A DNA stretch of 35,012 nt from Desulfatitalea sp. UBA4791. GTDB lineage: Bacteria; Desulfobacterota; Desulfobacteria; Desulfobacterales; Desulfosarcinaceae. Made by a program: the position numbers and the translations under genes. Position 1 is the first letter of the stretch. Each line of letters starts with the position of its first letter. The notes under the pieces are model-generated. The model saw only the letters and a list, made by a program, of their open reading frames with translations. It made no database searches and was not told where the DNA came from. This document shows positions 1 to 7,885 of this stretch, piece by piece. Where the stretch lies: assembly GCA_002402905.1 (NCBI GenBank), contig DHGT01000108.1, positions 1-35,012 on the forward strand, written 5' to 3'.

Positions 1-875
1 GACGTTTTCTGAGAGGGGATGGTGGTTGGATCCATTGCGCCGAACCCGAACTGCCATGCCTCGGCATCCATCTCGCCACGATAGACCACCCGGGCATCGC
101 CTTCGAGATATACATCGCAGTAGTCGGATTCGCCCCGTCGTTTGAAATGGATGGTCAGGTCACTGCCGCTGAGGGTCTTGAGCGAAATGGGCGACGGCAG
201 TCGATAGCGTTCAGCCAGCACCAGGGCCGCGGCGACATTGCCGGTGCCGCAGGCCAGGGTCTCGCCTTCGACGCCGCGTTCGTAGGTGCGGATGGCCCAC
301 ATCCGCTCGTTGAGCGGCGCGATGAAGTTGACGTTGGTGCCTTCGGGCGCAAACTGTTCATGGAATCGTATTTCGCGCCCCACGGCCTTCACATTGGCAT
401 TGGGCAGGTCCTTGACCTCCATGACCACATGGGGCACACCCGTGTTCACGCGACTGATCGGCACCGGATAATTGGCCAGCACGATCCCGTCGTTGAGCAC
501 CATGTTCTTGGGATCGGACATCTTGATCTTGACCAGGTCGCCATGCACGCTGGCTTGGATGACGCCCACATCGGTATCGAAGGCCATTTGGGCCGGAGCG
601 ATGCCGTTGAGCAGGGCGAAACGGGCCACGCAGCGGGCACCGTTGCCGCACATCTCGGCCCTGCTGCCGTCCGAATTGAAGAAGCGCCAGCGGAAATCGG
701 CCCGATCCGACCGCTCGATCAGGATCAGCCCGTCGGCGCCGACCGACATGCGGCGCAGACACACCTTGGCCACGAAGGGCGGCAGCGGGTCGGCACTCAG
801 CGCGCCGTCGCGGTTGTCGATGATGATAAAATCATTGCCGCTGCCGCTCATTTTGTAAAAAGGGATGGTATTCAT
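1..875 (-). CDS. dapF: Diaminopimelate epimerase, C-terminal end cut by the window edge
   Basis: Interconverts LL- and meso-diaminopimelate in the cytoplasm, for lysine and peptidoglycan synthesis. The frame is open from the ATG at 875 to the left edge (291 codons). The family is usually about 275-285 residues, so the stop must lie just outside. The N-terminus carries the typical MSGSGNDF substrate motif (residues 9-16). The two catalytic cysteines are visible: Cys76 in MCGNGARC and Cys209 in ACGTGN. An AGGA Shine-Dalgarno lies upstream of the ATG. The gene begins 8 bases after the stop of a lipoprotein gene, in the order argH, lipoprotein, dapF; an LptM-type lipoprotein next to dapF is also known in enterobacteria. 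Nothing in the visible part looks broken. The last residues before the edge are poorly conserved, so the true end is not known. Confidence 0.96.
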   Translation of the reverse strand, partial: MNTIPFYKMSGSGNDFIIIDNRDGALSADPLPPFVAKVCLRRMSVGADGLILIERSDRADFRWRFFNSDGSRAEMCGNGARCVARFALLNGIAPAQMAFDTDVGVIQASVHGDLVKIKMSDPKNMVLNDGIVLANYPVPISRVNTGVPHVVMEVKDLPNANVKAVGREIRFHEQFAPEGTNVNFIAPLNERMWAIRTYERGVEGETLACGTGNVAAALVLAERYRLPSPISLKTLSGSDLTIHFKRRGESDYCDVYLEGDARVVYRGEMDAEAWQFGFGAMDPTTIPSQKT

Positions 876-883
876 CAAATATC

Positions 884-1333
884 CTATCTCGCTGTCGGGG
901 CGACCACGATCCGGCGCGACGCCGGTCCGCGATCTCCGGACGACCCGACCGGCTCGATTTTATAGCTGTACACCAGGTCGGTTTGGATGCGATCCGTAAA
1001 CGTGTAGGCGTCGGTTTCCGGCGCGGCCTCGACGCTGCCCACCTCCTGAAACACCAGGGGGCAGCCTTCGCACGGCGGCGCTTCGACAGGCCATTGGCTC
1101 CGCAGCACGGCGTAACGGACCACGCCACGATCGCGCTCCCCGGGCCGCCAGCTCAATCCGACCGCATCCCCCTCGCGCCAGGCGTTCAGCTCCATGGGCT
1201 GAGGCAAGGGCGGGCGTTCGGGCGGAACCGGGGGAGCCTTCCTTCCGCAAGCCCACGGGCCGACCATCAACAGGCACAAGATGAGGATCGCCCAGCGAGC
1301 ACCGGGCAAGCGCCGATCCACACCGCAACTCAT
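884..1333 (-). CDS. LptM-like lipoprotein with a C-terminal fibronectin-III-like region
   Basis: 149 residues. The N-terminus has a basic stretch, a hydrophobic segment at about residues 13-27, then Cys29 followed by GRKAPPVPPE. This is the CGxKGPLxxP-type signature of LptM/YifL lipoproteins, which help LptD oxidative maturation in E. coli. Unlike the roughly 67-residue LptM of enterobacteria, this protein continues for about 100 residues. That part contains a pattern like a fibronectin type III domain (ELNAWREGDAVGLSW, then VVRYAVLRS, then YTFTDR and YSYKIEPV). The residue at -3 of the presumed lipobox is proline, which is not ideal, so lipidation is inferred. Its ATG overlaps the argH TGA (ATGA, 1330-1333) and its stop is 8 bases before dapF, so translation is probably coupled. 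The role is unknown; an envelope function is the likely reading. Confidence 0.8.
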   Translation of the reverse strand: MSCGVDRRLPGARWAILILCLLMVGPWACGRKAPPVPPERPPLPQPMELNAWREGDAVGLSWRPGERDRGVVRYAVLRSQWPVEAPPCEGCPLVFQEVGSVEAAPETDAYTFTDRIQTDLVYSYKIEPVGSSGDRGPASRRIVVAPTAR

Positions 1334-2745
1334 GCCGTGGCCCCGCTGCCGGTTTGTTCAGGGTCGTCGGCGGCCAGCTCCCGGCGGGCCGTCGCGATGG
1401 CCGCGCGCACATTATCCCCCGAGGTACCGCCGGCCGATTGGCGCCGCGCGATCATGTGTTCCAGTGTGAGATTTTCGAAGAGATCCTCTTCGATCTCCTT
1501 TGAAAATCCCTGCAACTCTTTGAGGGTGAGTTGATCGAGTTCCTTGCCCTGGGCCAATGCAAAGGCGACCGCCTGGCCGACGATGCCGTGCGCCTTGCGA
1601 AAGGGAACGCCCCGGCCGACCAGGTAGTCGGCCATGTCGGTGGCGTTGAGAAACCCCACCGAGGCGGCCTGGCGCATCCGATCGGTCTTGACCTGGATGG
1701 TGGGCAGCATCTTGATGGTGATATTGAGGCAACTCTGGAGCGTGTCCACCGCATCGAACAGGGGCGGCTTGTCCTCCTGCATGTCCCGGTTATAGGCCAG
1801 CGGCAGACTTTTCATCAAGGTAAGCTCGGCCATGAGGCTGCCGATGACCCGGCCGGTCTTGCCGCGGATCAACTCGGGTATGTCGGGGTTCTTCTTCTGG
1901 GGCATGATGCTGCTGCCCGTGGAAAAAGCATCGGAGAGTTCGATGAAACCGAACTCGGAAGATGACCACAACACCAGCTCTTCGGACAGACGGCTCAAGT
2001 GCACCATGCAGATGCCGGCCGCCGAGAGAAATTCCAGAATGAAATCGCGGTCCGCGACACTGTCCATGCTGTTGGCGGTGACTTTCGGAAAACCGAGCAG
2101 TTCGGCGGTATAGCCGCGGTCGATGGGATAGGTGGTGCCGGCCAGGGCTGCGGCGCCCAGGGGCATGACGTTGGTGCGTTTTAAGCCGTCGGCAAAACGC
2201 ATGGCGTCGCGGGAAAACATCTCGTAATACGCCATCCAGTGGTGCCCCAGCAGCACCGGTTGGGCCCGCTGTAGATGGGTATAGCCGGGCATGACCGTTT
2301 CCACATGCTGCTCGGCCAAGCCGACCAGGATGGTCCGCAGCGCTTTCAACCCTAAAATGATCTGGGCGGTGACATCGCGCAGGAACATCCGAATGTCCAA
2401 TGCCACCTGATCGTTGCGGCTGCGCGCGGTGTGGAGTTTCTGGGCGACCTTGCCCACCTCCTGCAGCAAGCGCGCCTCGATGTGCATGTGAATGTCTTCC
2501 AGGCTGTCGTTGAACTCGAAGTTGCCCTGATCTAACTCACGCTTGATGCGCCACAGCCCTTCCACCAGCGTTTCGGCCTCTTCGGCCGTGATGACCCCCA
2601 CCTTGGCCAGCATGCGGCAGTGGGCCACGCTGCCTTGGATATCGTACGGATAGAGCCTTCGATCGCACTGGATCGAGGAGGTAAATGCCTCCACGCTGGT
2701 ATCGGTTCGCTCGGCGAAGCGGCCATCCCAGGGTTTATCGCTCAT
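1330..2745 (-). CDS. argH: Argininosuccinate lyase
   Basis: Last step of arginine synthesis: splits argininosuccinate into arginine and fumarate. 471 residues, normal for the family. The fumarase/aspartase superfamily signature GSSIMPQKKNPD is at residues 277-288 and supplies the mobile catalytic serine loop. HTARSRND (105-112) and GYTHLQRAQP (154-163, with the conserved His157) are also present. The ATG at 2745 has a GGAGAGG Shine-Dalgarno about 8 bases upstream. The gene lies 27 bases after argG and its stop overlaps the next start, so argG, argH, the lipoprotein and dapF look like one transcript. No anomaly seen. Confidence 0.98.
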   Translation of the reverse strand: MSDKPWDGRFAERTDTSVEAFTSSIQCDRRLYPYDIQGSVAHCRMLAKVGVITAEEAETLVEGLWRIKRELDQGNFEFNDSLEDIHMHIEARLLQEVGKVAQKLHTARSRNDQVALDIRMFLRDVTAQIILGLKALRTILVGLAEQHVETVMPGYTHLQRAQPVLLGHHWMAYYEMFSRDAMRFADGLKRTNVMPLGAAALAGTTYPIDRGYTAELLGFPKVTANSMDSVADRDFILEFLSAAGICMVHLSRLSEELVLWSSSEFGFIELSDAFSTGSSIMPQKKNPDIPELIRGKTGRVIGSLMAELTLMKSLPLAYNRDMQEDKPPLFDAVDTLQSCLNITIKMLPTIQVKTDRMRQAASVGFLNATDMADYLVGRGVPFRKAHGIVGQAVAFALAQGKELDQLTLKELQGFSKEIEEDLFENLTLEHMIARRQSAGGTSGDNVRAAIATARRELAADDPEQTGSGATA

Positions 2746-2772
2746 GAAAAAGATTCCTCTCCTGAAACGGTT

Positions 2773-3987
2773 TTATAACCCCTGCGCATCCTGCATCAGC
2801 TTGCGTATTCTCAGGCGCAGCGCGTTGAGGCGGATAAACCCTTCGGCATCCTTCTGGCTGTAAACCACGTCGTCCTCGAAGGTGGCATGGGCCTCGCTGT
2901 AAAGCGAGTAGTCCGATTTGCGACCCACCACCGTGCAGCTGCCTTTGAAGAGTTCCAGGCGCACCACACCGGTGACATGGCGCTGGGTTTCGTCGATCAT
3001 GGATTGCAGCAGCTGGCGCTCGGGAGCGAACCAGAACCCGTTGTAGATCAATTCGGCGTACTTGGGGATCAGGCTGTCGCGCAGGTGGTGCACTTCGCGG
3101 TCCAGGGTGATCGACTCCATGGCCATGTGGGCCTTGCGCAGAATGGTGCCCCCCGGCGTTTCATAGACACCGCGCGATTTCATGCCCACGAAACGGTTCT
3201 CCACGATATCCACCCGACCCACGCCGTGCTTGCCGCCCAAGCGGTTGAGTTCGGCCAGCAGGTTGGCCGGTGAGAGATCCTTGCCGTTGATGGCCACGGG
3301 ATTGCCCTGGGCAAAGCCGATCTCGATGGTCTCCGGCGTGTCGGGCGCCTTCTGCGGGGATACGGTCAACTGGAAGAGATCTTCGGGCGGTTTGGCCCAG
3401 GGATCTTCCAGGATGCCGCCCTCGTAGCTGATGTGCAGTAAATTCCCGTCGGTGCTGTAAGGCTTGGACGGCGTGGTGGGCACCTGGATGCCGTGCCGTT
3501 TGGCAAAGTCCATCAACGCGGTGCGCGAATGCAGGTCCCACTCGCGCCAGGGGGCCACGATTTTGATGTGCGGGTCCATGGAGAGATAGCTCAACTCGAA
3601 GCGCACCTGGTCGTTTCCCTTACCCGTGGCGCCGTGGCTGACCGTATCGGCGTCTTCCAGCTTGGCGATCTCCATCTGACGTTTGGCGATCAACGGCCGG
3701 GCGATGGAGGTGCCCAGAAGATATTCTCCTTCGTAGATGGCGTTGGCGCGGAACATGGGGAAGACATAGTCGCTCACGAACGTCTCTTTGAGATCTTCCA
3801 CATAGGCCTTGGCAGCGCCGGTCTTGTAGGCGTTGGCCTCGACATGGTCCAGGGGTTCGGGCTGTCCCAGGTCGGCCGAAAAGGCCACCACTTCGCATCC
3901 ATAGGTTTCGATGAGCCATTTGAGAATAACGGAAGTATCGAGGCCGCCGGAATAGGCCAGGACTACTTTTTTTATCGGGTCGGTCAC
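2773..3987 (-). CDS. argG: Argininosuccinate synthase
   Basis: Condenses citrulline and aspartate using ATP to give argininosuccinate. 404 residues. The N-type ATP pyrophosphatase loop AYSGGLDTS is at residues 11-19, and GATGKGNDQVRFE and the C-terminal conserved block follow in the expected order. The start is GTG (3985-3987), chosen because AAGGAGA lies about 8 bases upstream. In many relatives argF would sit directly upstream. Here the upstream 206 bases are non-coding and hold two facing copies of an AT-rich repeat, one of which ends beside the Shine-Dalgarno. The gene could therefore have its own expression control, but no clear promoter was identified. Confidence 0.98.
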   Translation of the reverse strand: MTDPIKKVVLAYSGGLDTSVILKWLIETYGCEVVAFSADLGQPEPLDHVEANAYKTGAAKAYVEDLKETFVSDYVFPMFRANAIYEGEYLLGTSIARPLIAKRQMEIAKLEDADTVSHGATGKGNDQVRFELSYLSMDPHIKIVAPWREWDLHSRTALMDFAKRHGIQVPTTPSKPYSTDGNLLHISYEGGILEDPWAKPPEDLFQLTVSPQKAPDTPETIEIGFAQGNPVAINGKDLSPANLLAELNRLGGKHGVGRVDIVENRFVGMKSRGVYETPGGTILRKAHMAMESITLDREVHHLRDSLIPKYAELIYNGFWFAPERQLLQSMIDETQRHVTGVVRLELFKGSCTVVGRKSDYSLYSEAHATFEDDVVYSQKDAEGFIRLNALRLRIRKLMQDAQGL

Positions 3988-4011
3988 GGTTGGGATCTCC
4001 TTTGTAAATGA

Positions 4012-4058
4012 GTTTTAAGTGTGAAGTGTAAAGTTTAAAGTGAATGAATGCTGTCGAT
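4012..4058 (-). repeat. AT-rich intergenic repeat, copy A (reverse orientation)
   Basis: Read on the minus strand: a head similar to TCGACAGCATTCATT, then 14-base units CACTTTAAACTTTA and CACTTCACACTTAA, then AACTC. The tail ends next to the argG ribosome binding site. It matches the copies at 4105-4160, 6454-6515 and 18181-18245, and faces the 4105-4160 copy. Confidence 0.75.
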
Positions 4059-4104
4059 TAGAATTTTACAGCTCGATCCGGCAACGTGATCGAATATTAT
4101 CGAA

Positions 4105-4160
4105 TAGACAGAATTCCACCACTTTAAACTTTACTCTTTAAACTTTACACTTCATACTTG
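4105..4160 (+). repeat. AT-rich intergenic repeat, copy B
   Basis: The head contains ACAGAATTCCAC, followed by units CACTTTAAACTTTA, CTCTTTAAACTTTA and CACTTCATACTTGA, each 14 bases. The tail points at the argD stop codon about 30 bases away. Confidence 0.75.
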
Positions 4161-4193
4161 ACGCTGTCTTTGCAAACGATTGCCGTTTTTTAC

Positions 4194-5375
4194 TTATATG
4201 GTAGTAAAAACCCCATCGAGACAATCCAAAACCCCATCAATCTCTTCCCGGCTGATGATCAGCGGCGGGGCGAATCGAAGGATGTTGTCCTGGACGCAGT
4301 TGATTAGATAACCGCGATCCATGCAGGCCTTGACGATCGGCGCGCCGGGAACCCGCAGGCTGGCGCCCACGAGCAGGCCCTTGCCGCGAACCTCCTCGAT
4401 GAGCGGGTATTTGGATTTGAGTTTTTCCAGGCCGCTGCGAAAATAGTCCCCCTTGGGTTCGACCTCGTCGAGAATGCCCTCTTCCACAATCAGCTTCAGG
4501 ATTTTCAAGGCCACCGACGTCACCAGGGGCGTGCCGCCGAAGGTGGTGGCATGAGCGCCTGGCACGAAGGCCGATGCGACCCGTTCGGTGGCCAGCATGG
4601 CACCGATGGGCAGCCCGTTGCCCAAGGCCTTGGCCAGGGTCAGAATGTCGGGCGCAACCCCGGAGTGCTCGTAGGCGAATAATTTGCCCGTGCGCCCCAT
4701 TCCGGTCTGGACTTCATCGTAAATCAGCAAGCTACCGGATTCGTCGCACAGTTTGCGCACCTGGGCCAGATAGTCGCGATGCGGAACGACCACCCCGCCC
4801 TCACCCTGAATCGGCTCGAGCATGACGGCGCAGGTCGCAGGACCGATGGCGCAGGCGAGCTCTTCGATGTCGTTGAAAGCAACGAAATCGAAACCTTCCA
4901 GGATCGGGTCGTACCCCTTGCGTACCTTCTCCTGGCCGGTGGCCGATAAGGTCGCCATGGTGCGGCCGTGAAACGACTGCTTCATGCTCACCACCCGGTA
5001 GCGCTCGGCGGCGCCGTTCTCCTTGAAATAGCGCCGGGCCAGTTTGATGGCCGCCTCGTTGGCCTCCGCACCGCTGTTGGCGAAAAACACCCGGTCGGCA
5101 AAGCTGTGCCCTGTCAACCAGGCCGCCAGCTCCGCCTGGGGTTGGGTATAAAATAGATTGGAAACATGCCACAACTTACGTGCCTGGGCCGTCAGCGTTT
5201 CCACCAGCGCCGGATGGGCGTGACCCAGATTACATACCGCGATCCCGGCGATAAAATCCACGTAGGACCGCCCCTCGTCGTCCCAGACCCGGCACCCCTC
5301 GCCCCTCACCAGGGCCAGGGGATAACGTGCATAGGTATTGGCAATGTGTTTGTCAGCCGTCTGCTTGATATCCAT
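4194..5375 (-). CDS. argD: Acetylornithine aminotransferase (class III PLP enzyme)
   Basis: Transfers an amino group from glutamate to N-acetylglutamate semialdehyde to give N-acetylornithine; members of this family often also serve succinyl-diaminopimelate in lysine synthesis. 393 residues from the ATG at 5375. This start is preferred over the ATG at 5396 because GAGG lies 6 bases before it and the protein then begins at the usual place. SGAEANEAAIK (101-111) is the cofactor phosphate-binding region, YDEVQTGMGRTG (219-230) carries the PLP-nitrogen aspartate, and Lys249 in LAKALGNG is the Schiff-base lysine. It lies between argB (upstream) and the non-coding gap before argG. Confidence 0.96.
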   Translation of the reverse strand: MDIKQTADKHIANTYARYPLALVRGEGCRVWDDEGRSYVDFIAGIAVCNLGHAHPALVETLTAQARKLWHVSNLFYTQPQAELAAWLTGHSFADRVFFANSGAEANEAAIKLARRYFKENGAAERYRVVSMKQSFHGRTMATLSATGQEKVRKGYDPILEGFDFVAFNDIEELACAIGPATCAVMLEPIQGEGGVVVPHRDYLAQVRKLCDESGSLLIYDEVQTGMGRTGKLFAYEHSGVAPDILTLAKALGNGLPIGAMLATERVASAFVPGAHATTFGGTPLVTSVALKILKLIVEEGILDEVEPKGDYFRSGLEKLKSKYPLIEEVRGKGLLVGASLRVPGAPIVKACMDRGYLINCVQDNILRFAPPLIISREEIDGVLDCLDGVFTTI

Positions 5376-5489
5376 ATACGCCTCTGAAATCATCACTTCA
5401 CTATTGACGTTTGATCTTTACTACCCGGGGCGTCGAATCTAAGACGGGAACCCAGGCCCGAACGAAGGGATGCCTGCCCTGGAAGCACC

Positions 5490-6398
5490 CTACCTCAGGG
5501 TGACTTCTGTGCCGATCCCCTGATCCGTAAACAACTCCAGTAGAATCGCATGACGCCGCTTGCCGTTGATGATGGGCACCTTTTTGACGCCGCCTTTGAG
5601 CGCTTCGAGCGCATATTCGATCTTGGGAATCATGCCGCCGGTGATCTTCTGCTTCTCGATCATCTCCTTGGCCGTGGCCGCATCGATCGAGGAGATGAGT
5701 CGCCCTTCATCGTCCAGGACGCCGTCCACATCGGTCATCAGAATCAGGCGACCGGCATTGAGGGCCATGGCAATATGGCTGGCCACCAGGTCGGCATTGA
5801 TGTTGTAGGTTTCCCCGTTCTCGCCCACCCCCACCGGCGCGATGATGGGGATGAAACCCTCCTTGGCCAGGGTGTGAATGATCGCCGGGTTGATGCGGGT
5901 CACCTGGCCGACCATGCCGGGGTCGATGATTTCGGGTGGCTTGGTGGCATCCTCCTGGAAGACAATCTGCATCTTCTCCGCCTGGATCAGGCCGCCATCC
6001 TTGCCGCTCAGACCAACGGCACGAACCCCCTGTTGGTTGATCTGGGCCACGATGGATTTGTTCACCTTGCCGCCCAGCACCATCTCCACCACATCCATGG
6101 TGGGGCCGTCGGTCATGCGCATGCCCCGCACGAATTTGGGGCGTATACCCATCTTATCCAGCACCGAATTGATCTGGGGTCCACCGCCGTGGACGACTAC
6201 GGGGTGCACGCCGACCAGCTTGAGGAGAGAAATGTCCCGGGCGAAATCTTCCTTTAACTGCTCGTCCACCATGGCATGGCCGCCGTATTTGATGACCACG
6301 GTCATGCCGCTGAAACTGCGGATGTAAGGCAACGCCTCGATCAGAATCTCGGCGACGGAGGCTTTGGGAATGTGTGCTTCCATGGCGTCATCTTTCAT
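5490..6398 (-). CDS. argB: Acetylglutamate kinase
   Basis: Phosphorylates N-acetylglutamate, the second step of arginine synthesis and the usual arginine-feedback point. 302 residues, with the amino-acid-kinase fold signatures: VIKYGGHAMV near the N-terminus, VVHGGGPQINSVL around residue 75, VGLSGKDGG and a C-terminal GGMIPKIEYALEAL. The N-terminal helix before the core is present; in the family this extension goes with arginine-inhibited hexameric forms, so feedback inhibition is plausible but inferred. The start could be the ATG at 6398 or the one five codons later; AAAGGTGA lies directly before the first. A 7-bp hairpin (6409-6424) lies immediately upstream. argD follows after about 114 bases. 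Confidence 0.96.
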   Translation of the reverse strand: MKDDAMEAHIPKASVAEILIEALPYIRSFSGMTVVIKYGGHAMVDEQLKEDFARDISLLKLVGVHPVVVHGGGPQINSVLDKMGIRPKFVRGMRMTDGPTMDVVEMVLGGKVNKSIVAQINQQGVRAVGLSGKDGGLIQAEKMQIVFQEDATKPPEIIDPGMVGQVTRINPAIIHTLAKEGFIPIIAPVGVGENGETYNINADLVASHIAMALNAGRLILMTDVDGVLDDEGRLISSIDAATAKEMIEKQKITGGMIPKIEYALEALKGGVKKVPIINGKRRHAILLELFTDQGIGTEVTLR

Positions 6399-6511
6399 TC
6401 ACCTTTGTCTGACGGTGCCGTCAGGCAATCTTTTTACGCTTCGATCATTCTATCCAAATCGATAGAATTCCTTCACTTTAAACTTAACACGTCGAACTTA
6501 AAACTCTTCTT
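6399..6511. other. Gap between hslU and argB
   Basis: 113 bases holding a repeat copy (6454-6515, its end touching the hslU stop) and a hairpin 6409-6424 next to the argB ribosome binding site. No ORF or clear ArgR box (only a TGAATGAA half-site) was found. Confidence 0.6.
6409..6424. promoter_or_regulatory. Perfect 7-bp hairpin just upstream of argB
   Basis: CTGACGG-TG-CCGTCAG forms a compact stem. On the minus strand it lies directly before the argB Shine-Dalgarno AAAGGTGA. On the plus strand it is followed by GCAATCTTTTT and would resemble a terminator, but no plus-strand gene precedes it. It may influence argB translation or end antisense transcripts; neither is shown. Confidence 0.4.
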
Positions 6512-6515
6512 TTAT
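6454..6515 (+). repeat. AT-rich intergenic repeat, copy C
   Basis: The head ATCGATAGAATTCCTT is followed by CACTTTAAACTTAA, CACGTCGAACTTAA and a degenerate third unit, in 14-base steps. It ends on the hslU stop codon. Confidence 0.7.
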
Positions 6516-7885
6516 AAGATATACCGACTCAAATCCTCGTCTTCCTTCAACGCCTTCAGCTTGGCATCCACATAATCGGCATCGACCACCACCCTGGACA
6601 GACCCTCGCGCGGTGCATTGAAGAGCACGTCTTCGAGCAGGCATTCCATCAGGGTATGCAGCCGGCGCGCCCCGATATTTTCGGTGCTCTCGTTGACCTC
6701 TTCGGCAATGGCGGCGATGCGCGCGATGGCGTCGTCGCCGAATTCGAGGTCCACCCCATCGGTCTTCAGCAGGGCGATATACTGGAGCACCAGGGCATTG
6801 CGCGGCTCTGTCAGGATGCGGGTGAACTCTTCACGCCCCAATGCATCCAACTCCACCCGGATAGGAAACCGGCCCTGCAGCTCCGGGATCAGGTCCGAGG
6901 GCTTGATGGCGTGAAATGCTCCCGAAGCGATAAACAGAATATGGTCGGAGCGAACCGGACCGTACTTGGTGTTGACCGAACTGCCTTCGACAATGGGCAG
7001 CAGGTCACGCTGCACCCCCTCCCGCGACACATCGGGGCCCTGGCCCGAGCTTTTGGCCACGATCTTGTCGATTTCGTCCAGGAAGATGATGCCCGACTGT
7101 TCGACCTTGGCAATGGCGGTGCGCACCACCTTGTCCATGTCGATGAGGTTCTGGGCCTCTTCCTGGGTCAGAACTTTGAGCGCCTCGGATACTTTTATCT
7201 TGCGGCGTTTGACATTCCTGGGCAGCAGGCCACCAAGCATGTCCTTGAAATTTATGCCCATCTCCTCCATGCCCATATTGGAGAAGATCTCCACCATGGG
7301 GCCGGATCGATCGGGCAGATCCAAATCCACGAAGCGATTGTCCAACTTTCCGTCCCGCAGCATGCGCCGCAGCTTCTCGCGGGTGGAGCTGTGTTCTTCT
7401 CCGGCGGCAGAGACCACTTCCAGGGCCGTTTCCCCAGCGCCTTCACGCTTGGCCTGCTCCTGGCCGCCAGACTTGGGCAGGAGCAAATCGAGCATGCGCT
7501 CCTCGGCAATGGCGCGCGCCCTTTCCTGGACCGCCTCCTGCTCGGCCTGCTTGACCGCATTGACCGTCAACTCCACCAGGTCGCGCACCATGGATTCCAC
7601 ATCGCGGCCCACATACCCCACCTCGGTGAACTTGGAGGCTTCCACCTTGTAAAAGGGGGAGTCGGTCATCAGTGATAACCTACGGGCGATTTCCGTCTTG
7701 CCCACGCCCGTGGGCCCGATCAGGATGATGTTTTTGGGCGCGATCTCATCGCGCAACTCCTCCGGCACCTGCCTGCGGCGCCAGCGGTTGCGCAAGGCGA
7801 TGGCCACCGATCGCTTGGCTTTGCCCTGCCCGATGATGTAACGATCGAGTTCGGCAACAATCTCAGACGGTTTCAGGTCCTGCAT
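6512..7885 (-). CDS. hslU: ATP-dependent protease ATPase subunit HslU
   Basis: AAA+ unfoldase ring that feeds proteins into the HslV peptidase. 457 residues. Walker A GPTGVGKT is at 57-64, Walker B IIFLDEID follows the variable I domain, and the C-terminus ends LSRYIL. In the family this tail inserts between HslV subunits to activate them. The I domain (about residues 110-240) is rich in Glu, Arg and Lys, as usual. The ATG at 7885 lies inside the end of hslV (23-base overlap, different frame), so the two are almost certainly translationally coupled and co-transcribed. Confidence 0.98.
   Translation of the reverse strand: MQDLKPSEIVAELDRYIIGQGKAKRSVAIALRNRWRRRQVPEELRDEIAPKNIILIGPTGVGKTEIARRLSLMTDSPFYKVEASKFTEVGYVGRDVESMVRDLVELTVNAVKQAEQEAVQERARAIAEERMLDLLLPKSGGQEQAKREGAGETALEVVSAAGEEHSSTREKLRRMLRDGKLDNRFVDLDLPDRSGPMVEIFSNMGMEEMGINFKDMLGGLLPRNVKRRKIKVSEALKVLTQEEAQNLIDMDKVVRTAIAKVEQSGIIFLDEIDKIVAKSSGQGPDVSREGVQRDLLPIVEGSSVNTKYGPVRSDHILFIASGAFHAIKPSDLIPELQGRFPIRVELDALGREEFTRILTEPRNALVLQYIALLKTDGVDLEFGDDAIARIAAIAEEVNESTENIGARRLHTLMECLLEDVLFNAPREGLSRVVVDADYVDAKLKALKEDEDLSRYIL

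Larger units (their letters stand above)
3988..4193. other. Non-coding gap between argD and argG with an inverted pair of AT-rich repeats
   Basis: 206 bases without a convincing ORF. Bases 4022-4040 (TGAAGTGTAAAGTTTAAAG) are perfectly complementary to 4136-4154, giving a 19-bp inverted repeat with a spacer of about 95 bases. The arms are two copies of the 14-base-period repeat described at 4012-4058 and 4105-4160. The middle contains further weak complementarity. This is the position where argF often lies in related arginine clusters; no argF remnant was recognised. Confidence 0.8.

Noticed and set aside
147..965. Long plus-strand ORF opposite dapF
   Set aside because: Composition (His/Gly/Ala-rich, no conserved motif) and position opposite a clear dapF mark it as an antisense shadow in GC-rich DNA.
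4012..4160. CRISPR-like array at the 14-base repeats
   Set aside because: The units are short, tandem and without spacers of uniform length, and there is no cas gene.
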